Positions 8,290-15,620 of a DNA stretch of 64,000 nucleotides are shown in pieces. Positions within the stretch are counted from its first letter, which is position 1, and each line of letters begins with the position of its first letter. The stretch is from Abditibacterium sp. Its GTDB lineage: Bacteria; Armatimonadota; Abditibacteriia; Abditibacteriales; Abditibacteriaceae. The stretch is taken from positions 63,509 through 127,508 of the forward strand of contig JAUJNG010000017.1 of the NCBI GenBank assembly GCA_030448265.1, written 5' to 3'. The notes beneath the pieces were generated by a model. It had not been told where the DNA came from, made no database searches, and saw only the letters and a list, made by a program, of their open reading frames with translations. A program made the position numbers and the translations under genes.

Positions 8290-8637
8290 ATGAGTTACCG
8301 GAGAAAGACCGAAGTGGGAGAGGAACGGCGCCGCTATAAGACTTTTTGTCGTGACAACTTCAAGTTGATGGAGAAAATCGGCTTGCCATCGTTTATCATC
8401 GAGGACTACGATACGTTTATCTATTTCCTGATGCATGGCGCGCTCTGACCTAATTCACCAATTGGTTTCACTATTGATGACCTGGATGACGAGAAAAGAA
8501 AAGCCTATTTGCTTCTACTCCATAAGTATTTTGAGACCGGACTTAGCAGCCCAGGTTTATCTGGCTTAACTCAAACAGAAGCGGCTGAACTGGATAAAAA
8601 ACAGCCAATGAAACAAAGCAAAACGGCGCCCGATTGA
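8290..8637 (+). pseudogene. Small hypothetical gene interrupted by one in-frame TGA
   Basis: From the ATG at 8290 the frame reads 52 residues to a TGA at 8446-8448. The same frame then stays open for another 62 codons to a TGA at 8635. The halves look like one protein of about 115 residues: an N-terminal basic segment ('MSYRRKTEVGEERRRYKTF'), then 'GFTIDDLDDEKRKAYLLLLH' and a Lys/Gln-rich end. The region is more AT-rich than its neighbours. A TGG-to-TGA change (Trp to stop) is the simplest account. I do not recognise the family. Selenocysteine or read-through cannot be excluded from sequence alone but has no support here. Confidence 0.5.
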
Positions 8638-8654
8638 AAAATCGGGCGCCGTTT
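8621..8654. terminator. Bidirectional intrinsic terminator
   Basis: A 15-bp perfect stem (8621-8635 with 8640-8654) closes on a 4-nt GAAA loop and is flanked by A and T runs. It lies between the converging broken small gene and the HTH gene. Confidence 0.85.
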
Positions 8655-8664
8655 CAATTTCGCG

Positions 8665-9045
8665 TTATTTTTTGGTTTTGAGAAGCCGGTAAAACATTTC
8701 GATGTCGCGCAGGAAAAAGCGGCGCTGGCCGCCTGGCGTGCGCTGGCAGGGCAGACGGCCCGAATCGGCGTAGCGGCGCACTGTCGCGCGGCTCACGCGC
8801 AGCAAAATCGAGGTTTCGTGGAGCGAAAGCGGCGGATTGCGAAGGCGTTCGAGCAGTTGTTCGCGCGATTCGGGTTTGAGCCGCACCCGTTTTTTGGCGG
8901 TGTCGGCGGGGGTGTCTGTTTCGCTCGGTGGGGTCTTGGCGGCGCGGCGCGGCGCGGCGGATACCAGTGCGGCGTCCTTCGCCTCGGCGCCGGATTGGGC
9001 GCGGGGAGCGACGCGCGCTGCGGTGGGCAGGTAAAGAGTCTCCAT
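8665..9045 (-). CDS. Excisionase/MerR-like helix-turn-helix DNA-binding protein
   Basis: A 126-residue protein. The first 70 residues are low-complexity and basic. The last 50 form a winged helix-turn-helix of the excisionase/BldC/MerR type: 'LSLHETSILLRVSRATVRRY' followed by 'GRLPCQRTPGGQRRFFLRDIE'. Such proteins bind DNA as regulators or accessory factors; the G-x-R-R-F wing is typical. It sits directly downstream of queA and DUF2905 on the same strand but 27 nt away, and no phage genes are nearby, so a chromosomal regulator is more likely than a phage excisionase. Confidence 0.78.
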   Translation of the reverse strand: METLYLPTAARVAPRAQSGAEAKDAALVSAAPRRAAKTPPSETDTPADTAKKRVRLKPESREQLLERLRNPPLSLHETSILLRVSRATVRRYADSGRLPCQRTPGGQRRFFLRDIEMFYRLLKTKK

Positions 9046-9072
9046 GTGCGTCTCGTGGCTACAAAAATCGGC

Positions 9073-10170
9073 CTAATCGATCAACATCGCGTCGCCAAAA
9101 GAGAAAAAACGATACTCGTGGGCAATCGCTTCGGCGTAGGCGGCGTGAATCGTGGCCAGACCGCGTTTAGAACCGTTTTCGCCATTTTGCGACGGCGTTT
9201 TCGACTCGGCAAACGCGCCCACCAAAGCCAGAAGCGTCGAACGCGGCAGATGAAAATTGGTGAGAAGGGCATCGACGCAGCGAAACCGAAAGCCAGGACG
9301 AATGAAAATCGAGGTTTGCGCTTCGCCCGCCGCGACGAAACCGCGCGCGTCGGCGACGCTTTCCAGAGTTCGCACCGTCGTGGTTCCCACTGCCACGACG
9401 CGCCCACCGCGCGCTTTCTGGGCGTTGATTTGCGCGGCGGTTTGCGCCGAAATCGAGAACTCTTCGGCGTGCATGGAATGGTTGTCGAGCGATTCGCTTT
9501 GCACGGGCCGAAAAGTTCCGGCGCCCACCGCGAGCGTCACGAAAGCGGTTTCAATGCCCCGTTCTTGCAGGCGCAGCAGCAATTCGGGCGTGAAATGCAG
9601 TCCGGCAGTGGGCGCCGCCGCGCTGTCGAGGGGGTTTCCCTCGGTTTTGAGCCGCGAAAACGTGGTTTGATAGCGCGCTTCCTCCGCGCTCTGACGAATG
9701 TAGGACGGAAGCGGCACTTCGCCCAGAACCGGCAGTAAATCGCGGATGTCGGCATCGTTCGGCGGCGAGAATTGGAGGTTCCACGCCTCGTTGTTTCGCT
9801 CCAGCAAGCGCGCCGCGACGCGCAGGCTTGCGTCGGGCGAAACCCATTCAAGTTCGCCGCCGATTTTCAAACTTTTCGACGGTTTGAGAAGCGCTTCCCA
9901 GCAGTTTTTGCCGCGCTCTTTGAGCAAAAGCGCTTCGACGCGCCCGCCGGTGGGTTTGAAACCGCGCAGGCGCGCGCGCAAAACGCGGGTGTCGTTGAAA
10001 ACCAGCAAATCGCCGCGCTGGAGCAGATCGGGCAAATCGCGCACGACATGGTGCGCTATCTCGCCCGAAGCGCGGCGCAACACCAGAAGGCGGGCCGCGT
10101 CGCGCGGTTCGAGCGGCGTCTGGGCGATAAGATGCGGGGGCAGGTCGAAATCGAGTTCGCGGGCCAGCAT
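9073..10170 (-). CDS. queA: S-adenosylmethionine:tRNA ribosyltransferase-isomerase QueA
   Basis: A 365-residue enzyme that transfers and rearranges the ribosyl part of SAM onto preQ1 in tRNA to give epoxyqueuosine. Family landmarks: N-terminal 'FDLPPHLIAQTPLEPRDAARLLVL', 'LLVFNDTRVLRARLRG', 'PSYIR', 'SAAAPTAGLHFTPELL', 'VGAGTFRPV', and 'HSMHAEEFSI'. All are at the expected spacing and the length is standard. The DUF2905 gene ends 12 nt upstream, and QueA genes are often next to DUF2905 and ruvB genes. The start ATG at 10170 gives the usual N-terminus. Confidence 0.96.
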   Translation of the reverse strand: MLARELDFDLPPHLIAQTPLEPRDAARLLVLRRASGEIAHHVVRDLPDLLQRGDLLVFNDTRVLRARLRGFKPTGGRVEALLLKERGKNCWEALLKPSKSLKIGGELEWVSPDASLRVAARLLERNNEAWNLQFSPPNDADIRDLLPVLGEVPLPSYIRQSAEEARYQTTFSRLKTEGNPLDSAAAPTAGLHFTPELLLRLQERGIETAFVTLAVGAGTFRPVQSESLDNHSMHAEEFSISAQTAAQINAQKARGGRVVAVGTTTVRTLESVADARGFVAAGEAQTSIFIRPGFRFRCVDALLTNFHLPRSTLLALVGAFAESKTPSQNGENGSKRGLATIHAAYAEAIAHEYRFFSFGDAMLID

Positions 10171-10182
10171 GAAAGCCAGATT

Positions 10183-10407
10183 TTACCGGAAAAGACGCAA
10201 AACGATGTTGAGAACAACAGTCGCCACGATGGACAGCACGATGGACGACACAATCGGAACGTAAATCGAGACGTTGCCGCGCCGGTAGGCGAGATCGCCA
10301 GGCACGCCGGAGGGGAAAAAGCGGGCGCCGAACCAGAAAAGCAGGCCCGCGATCAGCAGCGCGGCGCCTCCGATAATTAAAAATTTGGCCAGAGATTGAA
10401 GCGGCAT
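10183..10407 (-). CDS. DUF2905 small membrane protein
   Basis: A 74-residue protein with two membrane helices (about 7-27 and 49-70) joined by a short loop with 'SGVPGDLAYRRGNVSIYVPI'. This loop (G-x-x-P-G-D-x-x-Y-R-R-G-N) defines DUF2905, a small membrane family of unknown function widespread in bacteria. It lies 12 nt upstream of queA in the same direction, so they form an operon. Confidence 0.88.
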   Translation of the reverse strand: MPLQSLAKFLIIGGAALLIAGLLFWFGARFFPSGVPGDLAYRRGNVSIYVPIVSSIVLSIVATVVLNIVLRLFR

Positions 10408-10475
10408 AGAAAATCCTTACGCTTGGCCATGCAAAGCGCGTGCGCGGGTGAAGTCGGAGTCGGGGAATTGATGAT

Positions 10476-10592
10476 CGGTTCCCTCTCCCCTTGCAGGGAG
10501 GGGTAAGCCGAAAGAGTGACTGCTCTGAGTTTGAACGCAAAGTTGCACCGCTCACCCCTCCCTAACCCTCCCCGCAAGCGGAGAGGGAACCG
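10476..10592. repeat. Imperfect long inverted repeat
   Basis: The outer arms (10476-10506 and about 10550-10592) match as complements apart from two substitutions and a short extra segment in the right arm. The arm is built from CCCTCTCCCC-like words. The element fills the space between the TPR gene and the DUF2905 gene, both on the minus strand. Confidence 0.75.
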
Positions 10593-10612
10593 GTCATGCA
10601 TTTCACTCAGGC

Positions 10613-12562
10613 TTAGCGAATCGTGCGCGCCGCGTTGAGGCGCAGAACGGCTTGACGGTTTAACTCGGAGGCGCGCGTGCGGGCGATTTCCTGGCCGGTT
10701 TCGAGATAAATCTGCTGCTGTTCGAGCGCCTGATCCATCAAATCGGCGGCGAAAACGCGCGCGGCGGCGCTTTCGGGCGCAATCGTGTTGGGCGCGAGAA
10801 GCACGGCGATGCCGTTTTGCGCCAGGCTCATCTCTTCCTTGAGTTTGGCGAGTTGCAAGAGCGCGTCCTCGCGCGGCAGGGCGCCTGTCGCGACGGCGCT
10901 GGTGATCTGGCGGGCGAGTTTGCCCAGATTATCGACGCGCGCATCGAAACCCTGCGCCAGAGTTCGATAAGCCAGGCCAGTGCTGACCTCGAAGGTTTTC
11001 TGGCCGGAGAGCTTCCAGTAGCGGGCGTAGGCGGCAAAAGCATCTTCTTCGCGTCCGGTGAGTGCGGTGAGAGCCGTCGCGTATTGCTTCTGGATTTCGA
11101 GGTCGTTGGGATAGCGCGGCGCGATGCGGTCGAGGGTCTGGGCGGCTTCGTAAAAGCGGCGCGAGGTGACCAGGCCGCGCGCCAGAAGACGCACGACGGC
11201 GGGGTCGTCGGGCGCCAGTTCAAGGGCGCGCTCGAGGTGTTTGCGGGCGTCAAGTTCGACATCTTCGGCGGTGTCAACGCGGTTGGCCTTGCGAAACAAC
11301 TCGGCGCGTCCGAACTGCGCTGTCGCCAGGGCCACACGCAGGGGAGCCGAATCGTAGCTCGCTGCAATGGCCTTGCGGCCCGCGTCGAGCGCGCGCGGCC
11401 AGTCGGGAACGGCGCCCGTCGTCGCGGCGATGGCGATTTTGGCCCAGGTTTCGCCGTCGCGCGCGTTAAGTTCGACGGCGCGCCGGTAGGCCAGGGCCGC
11501 TCCCGCGGCATCGGAAGCCGACAGCATATCGCCCAGCAAAATATAGGATTCGCCCCGCAATGGATCGAGAGCGATGGCCTGATTGATTTCGTCCTGCGCT
11601 TCGGGAACATTGCCCGCCGCGCGCGCGGCGCGCGCCGCTTCGAGATGCCGCGTTGCGAGCGCCGCGCGATCCACGCCCCCGCTCGACGACCAGGCGCGCA
11701 GCGAGGTATCGAGAAATGTCGCCGCCGTTTGCGCGCCGTTTTCGCGCAGCACGGTGTCGTCATTGCCCCTGGCATTGAAGAGAAGCGGCTGGGCGGTTTC
11801 GCGTTCGCTGTCGGCCAGCAAAAGCGAAAACGCGGCGTTTTGCGAGCCGTCGGCCTCCATAGCGGGCGCCACATAGAGCGCGACGACGGCGCGGTAGCCT
11901 AACGCCTGCCCCACGCGCGAGGCGAGGAGGGCGGCTCGCGCGGTCAATTCGGGCGACGGCGGAGAGTTGCGCGATGCCGCCAGTTGGGAGAGCGCTAATT
12001 GAAGAGAATCGAGAGCGTGCCGCGTGAGGGCGCGTTCGCTCAGCGCGCGCGTGATGGTGGGGGAATCGGGCGCGACGGGCAAAACGTCGCGCCAGCCGAG
12101 TGACGAAAGCGCACGCCGCAGTGGAACGGCGGCGAGTTGGGCGCGGCCTGGCGGAGCAAGCGGGGTAAAAACGTCGCCGACTGGCGGCAGGGGTGGAACC
12201 GGCGCGACGGGCAGCAACGGGTCAGGAGCGATTTGGGCCTGAGCGACCCAGAACGAACCGTTTTTAGCGCCCAAAGACGCGTTGGCCGGCGTAATCGCGC
12301 CTGGCGGGGCTTCTGGCGGGGCTTCTGGCGGGGCCTCTGGCGGGGCCTGGGCTTCGGGGATGGCGGGAGCGGCAGGGAGAACCGCGCTGGGCGCGGGCAA
12401 CTCATCAAAAGCCAGCAACAAAATGCCGATATCGGGCGCCGCAGGCAGAGGCGCAACGGCGGGCGCGCTGGGCGCAGCCACGCGATCGGGATTTTGCGCG
12501 TCGCAGGGGGACGAGACGAGCAGGGCGCCGCACAAGAGGGAAATGGTAAGGTGGCGCAGCAT
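10613..12562 (-). CDS. Exported TPR-repeat protein with Pro/Ala-rich linker
   Basis: A 649-residue protein, with start ATG 12562 chosen because it opens a standard signal peptide ('MLRHLTISLLCGALLVSSPCDA') and has GGCGAG just upstream; an ATG at 12598 would add 12 residues. After the signal comes a Pro/Ala-rich region with four near-identical APPE units (12-nt tandem repeats at about 12300-12350). Residues about 290-560 carry TPR-like helices ('ALDPLRGESYILLGDMLSA', 'RRAVELNARDGETWAKIA', 'LERALELAPDDPAVVRLLA'). TPR arrays bind other proteins; it is likely a periplasmic or cell-surface scaffold. It is preceded by an inverted repeat and stands apart from the next TPR gene. Confidence 0.75.
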   Translation of the reverse strand: MLRHLTISLLCGALLVSSPCDAQNPDRVAAPSAPAVAPLPAAPDIGILLLAFDELPAPSAVLPAAPAIPEAQAPPEAPPEAPPEAPPGAITPANASLGAKNGSFWVAQAQIAPDPLLPVAPVPPLPPVGDVFTPLAPPGRAQLAAVPLRRALSSLGWRDVLPVAPDSPTITRALSERALTRHALDSLQLALSQLAASRNSPPSPELTARAALLASRVGQALGYRAVVALYVAPAMEADGSQNAAFSLLLADSERETAQPLLFNARGNDDTVLRENGAQTAATFLDTSLRAWSSSGGVDRAALATRHLEAARAARAAGNVPEAQDEINQAIALDPLRGESYILLGDMLSASDAAGAALAYRRAVELNARDGETWAKIAIAATTGAVPDWPRALDAGRKAIAASYDSAPLRVALATAQFGRAELFRKANRVDTAEDVELDARKHLERALELAPDDPAVVRLLARGLVTSRRFYEAAQTLDRIAPRYPNDLEIQKQYATALTALTGREEDAFAAYARYWKLSGQKTFEVSTGLAYRTLAQGFDARVDNLGKLARQITSAVATGALPREDALLQLAKLKEEMSLAQNGIAVLLAPNTIAPESAAARVFAADLMDQALEQQQIYLETGQEIARTRASELNRQAVLRLNAARTIR

Positions 12563-12704
12563 GGTCTCGCCGCCGTGAAAAATACGCGAAATTTTCATCG
12601 AAAACTGGGAAGTGCGGCGGGAAAACCGGCACTTATTGGTCTTCTTAGTTTGACACCTCAGTGTAAAAGCGTTTCATCGCGTGCCAAACAATGGCACGAG
12701 AAAA

Positions 12705-12820
12705 TTTTTAAGCGCCCTACGTGGAGTCGCAGAGGGGAAAAGGTGAGAGCCACAAAAAGGAGTTCCCCAATTCCGCTCCTCCTTTGTTCCCTCTGCGACT
12801 CCGCGTAGGGCGCTTAAAAA
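12705..12820. repeat. About 40-nt-arm inverted repeat
   Basis: Arms 12705-12743 and 12781-12820 match as complements except for one substitution and a small slip near the loop. The outer part TTTTTAAGCGCCCTACG is perfect. It lies in the 290-nt space between two TPR genes on the minus strand; nothing else is visible in that space. Confidence 0.88.
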
Positions 12821-12890
12821 TCACTCGCGCAATGGCTCTGCAACAGGGTTTGAAGCGCTGCCCAGATGAGTCGTGACGAGTCAGGCGATG

Positions 12891-14807
12891 TTAACGGCGT
12901 CCTCCGGCGAGGGCGGCGTTGAGTCCGCTGCGCGCGGTGCGAAGTCCGGCGCGCGCCGCCGCCACCTGTTCGCCGCGCTCGATCTGGGCGCTGTAGGCCG
13001 AAATCGCGGCTTGAAAGTCGTCGGCGGCGCGGGCGTAGTCGCCGCGATCCAGAAACGCGGTGGCGCGCTGCTGGTAGCGATAACCGGCGCCGCCTGGATC
13101 GGCATTGATCGCCGCCGTCAGGTTATTGATGGCCTGGTCGCTTTGGCCGTTGCGCGAGGCTCCGGCGGCTCCGCGCTCGCTGTCATTGGCCTGCGACGAA
13201 GAGCGCTGTGGCACCGTCGAACCTCCGACGCGGCCCTGGGTGATTCGCACATAGTTTCGATTTCCGGTGCCCGCCGGATTGAGGGGTGTAGAATCGCTTC
13301 CGATTCTCACCGGCGGGGCCGCCGTAGGCGCGGTGGCGATGTCGGGAGAAGGCAGGCCGAACGCCGGATTTCTGGGCGTAGTGGCCGCGCGCGAACCCGT
13401 TGCTGCCGGAGGAACGGCCGCAGGCGGGATCGGGCGCGGAAAACGCGGCGGAGTGTTGGCGCGCGGCGTCGATGCCGCGCGGCGCGGCGCAGTCGATGCC
13501 CCGCCTGACGCTCCACTGCGCGGCGCGGTGGGCCGCGCCGCCGGATTCGTGGCGGGCGAGGCCGCATTCGGTGCCGAAGCCGCCGGTGCTGAAGCAGCCG
13601 GTGCCGAAGGGGGAGACGCGGCGGGACGATTCGAAACCGGAAAACCGTCGTTTTGGGACGCGCTGCCACCCACAGGCGCCAGTGGCGACGAACCCCCGTT
13701 GGCGTTGGTGGCATTGGGAGCGGTCGGCTGCTCGTTCAAAGCACCGGAGGGCGCGGACGCCACCTGAACAGTGGGCGCATTGGCCACGGCGCGGGCCACT
13801 GCGACGGTGCGCGCCCAGGCCAGAAATCCCAGTCCCAGCACGGTGGCGGCCAGAAGAGGCAGACTGCGCCCGTAAAACGAGGGCTGCACCCACAAATTGG
13901 CCCACGGGCTGCGCGGCGTTTCATTCTCCACGCCAAAAACGGGCGCGACAGCAGCCGGAACGCCCGAAGACAGTCCAGTTGCGGCCCCCACGCGCCGGTC
14001 GAGACGGGATCGATTGTCAACGACGACGGGCACCACGGTGTTGCGCCGGCTCTGGTCGCGCCGGTCGGCGATGGAGGGAGCCGGAGGAACTGAGGGCGGC
14101 AGCGCCGCCGCAATACGGGACGTCGCATCCGCCGTGGAAGCGGTATCGACGGGCGCGGCGAAATTCGCGGGCAGGCCAGGCGCCGCCGCGCTGATGTTGG
14201 ACGCGGGATACGCCTCTTCGTCGTCTTGCAGCTCTGCGGAAACCGTCTCAGGAGGTGCAGCCACAACTGGAACCACTGCCGGCGTTTCGACCGAGATCGG
14301 ACTGGTATCGGCGAAAAGCTCGTCGTCGTCAAAGTGGAACATGGCGGCGCCTTGCTGTGCGCCCTGTTGACCTTGCAGCTTCTCGCGCAGACGATTCAGA
14401 CTTTCGCGTTCCCGAACGCTGTCGGGCGCCAGTTGCACCGCTTTTTCGTAGGCTGCCACGGCGCGCGGCACATCGCCGCTGCGCTCCAGAAACAGGCCCA
14501 GCAGCGCGTAGCCGCCCGAAGCCTGGGGCGAAAGCGCAATCGACTGACGGCACGCCAAAACCGCGCCCGCCGCATCGCCGCGCTCGGACAAATCCACGGC
14601 GCGGTCGAGCAGTTGACGCGCGCGCCGAGCGTCGATTTCGGCGGGCGAAGTGCGCGCCTCGCTGGGCGCGTCCAAAGTTTGAGGCGCCTCGCTGGACGCC
14701 GGAGTCTGGGCCTCGAAAGACGCGCCGCAGTGACGGCAAAACCGCGAGTCGGGCGTGTTTTCGCCGTTGCAAGCCGGACAGTGAGCGGGGGAATGAGAAG
14801 AAATAAT
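12891..14807 (-). CDS. Zinc-ribbon/TPR protein with one membrane helix and an apparent ATT start
   Basis: About 638 residues. Order: a zinc ribbon ('CPACNGENTPDSRFCRHCG'), an Ala/Pro linker, two TPR units (about residues 60-140), a Pro/Ser-rich region, a membrane helix ('LPLLAATVLGLGFLAWA'), a long Pro/Ala-rich extracytoplasmic stretch and a C-terminal TPR pair. It looks like a membrane-tethered scaffold. No ATG, GTG or TTG exists in frame between the previous stop region and the zinc ribbon. AGGAGG at 14813-14818 sits 5 and 8 nt before two ATT codons (14805-14807, 14802-14804), so ATT initiation is the best reading. The frame upstream is open but lies antisense to the MBL gene and is not coding. 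Confidence 0.72.
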   Translation of the reverse strand: MISSHSPAHCPACNGENTPDSRFCRHCGASFEAQTPASSEAPQTLDAPSEARTSPAEIDARRARQLLDRAVDLSERGDAAGAVLACRQSIALSPQASGGYALLGLFLERSGDVPRAVAAYEKAVQLAPDSVRERESLNRLREKLQGQQGAQQGAAMFHFDDDELFADTSPISVETPAVVPVVAAPPETVSAELQDDEEAYPASNISAAAPGLPANFAAPVDTASTADATSRIAAALPPSVPPAPSIADRRDQSRRNTVVPVVVDNRSRLDRRVGAATGLSSGVPAAVAPVFGVENETPRSPWANLWVQPSFYGRSLPLLAATVLGLGFLAWARTVAVARAVANAPTVQVASAPSGALNEQPTAPNATNANGGSSPLAPVGGSASQNDGFPVSNRPAASPPSAPAASAPAASAPNAASPATNPAARPTAPRSGASGGASTAPRRAASTPRANTPPRFPRPIPPAAVPPAATGSRAATTPRNPAFGLPSPDIATAPTAAPPVRIGSDSTPLNPAGTGNRNYVRITQGRVGGSTVPQRSSSQANDSERGAAGASRNGQSDQAINNLTAAINADPGGAGYRYQQRATAFLDRGDYARAADDFQAAISAYSAQIERGEQVAAARAGLRTARSGLNAALAGGRR

Positions 14808-14942
14808 GGCGGCCTCCTGAAAATCGAATGGGGAAAAACAAGTAAGTTTTAGGGGGCAAATCAAAGCCGCCCCTTTACATTTTACCCGCGACGGGAAAAA
14901 CCTAAACCAACGAGTTTTCCCCTCGCCTTTTGACCCCTTCTC

Positions 14943-15620
14943 ATGAAAACAAGTTCCGCCGACCCAAACTCCCTGCACCTGGAAACCTTCCGGTGCGGGC
15001 CGCTCGACAATAACCTCTATCTCCTCCTCGACCGCGAGGCGCGCCAGGCTGTCGTGATCGATCCTTCCATCGGCGGCGATGCCGCTTTGCGAACCGCCCA
15101 AAAGTGGCGCGACCAGGGCATCCAATTGAGCGCGATCTGGAACACGCACGGCCATTTCGACCACGTTTACGACAACGCCAAGTGGAAAACCGAGTTCGAC
15201 GTTCCTCTTGTAGCGCATCCCGCCGACGCCTCGTTTCTGGAACATTTGCGCGAGCAATCGCTGTGGTTCGGCCTGCCCGCGCCCGAAATCGTGGCCGCCG
15301 ACCAAACCTTTCACGACGGCCAAATTGTGGGTGTCGGAACCCACCGCGCCACGGTCTTGGAGTTGCGGGGGCATTCGCCTGGCAGTGTCGGCTTTGATTT
15401 CGGCGCTTTCATCATCAGTGGCGACGTGTTGTTCAAAGATTCCGTCGGGCGCACCGATTTGCCGTTGTGCAGCGAAGCGGATCTGGCGGCGTCGGTGCGA
15501 AGGATGTTTGAATTGGCGCCGCCAACCCGCGTTTTGCCTGGACACGGCCCGCAAACCAGCATCGAAGCCGAAAAACGCGATAATCTCGTCGCCCGCGACC
15601 TGCTGCGCCGCTTTCCATGA
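14943..15620 (+). CDS. Metallo-beta-lactamase-fold hydrolase (glyoxalase II-like)
   Basis: A 225-residue single-domain MBL protein with every metal ligand of the glyoxalase II-like group: 'NTHGHFDHVYD' (HxHxDH), His in 'LRGHSPGSVGF', Asp in 'IISGDVLF', and His in 'VLPGHGPQTSI'. Members hydrolyse thioesters such as S-lactoylglutathione or related thiol adducts; the true substrate here is unknown. The stop overlaps the ATG of the DUF4091 gene by 4 nt (ATGA), so the two are translated together. The start ATG at 14943 gives the standard N-terminus. Confidence 0.9.
   Translation: MKTSSADPNSLHLETFRCGPLDNNLYLLLDREARQAVVIDPSIGGDAALRTAQKWRDQGIQLSAIWNTHGHFDHVYDNAKWKTEFDVPLVAHPADASFLEHLREQSLWFGLPAPEIVAADQTFHDGQIVGVGTHRATVLELRGHSPGSVGFDFGAFIISGDVLFKDSVGRTDLPLCSEADLAASVRRMFELAPPTRVLPGHGPQTSIEAEKRDNLVARDLLRRFP

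Noticed and set aside
8446..8448. Selenocysteine at the in-frame TGA of the small gene
   Set aside because: No SECIS-like hairpin directly after the codon is evident, and the context is not a redox motif.
8665..9045. Phage excisionase marking a prophage
   Set aside because: No integrase, att-like repeats or phage genes nearby; queA and DUF2905 next to it are normal chromosomal neighbours.
14808..15554. Open reading frame extending the zinc-ribbon/TPR protein upstream for about 250 codons on the minus strand
   Set aside because: It runs antisense through the well-supported MBL hydrolase gene and has no family features; the AGGAGG-ATT start explains the N-terminus better.
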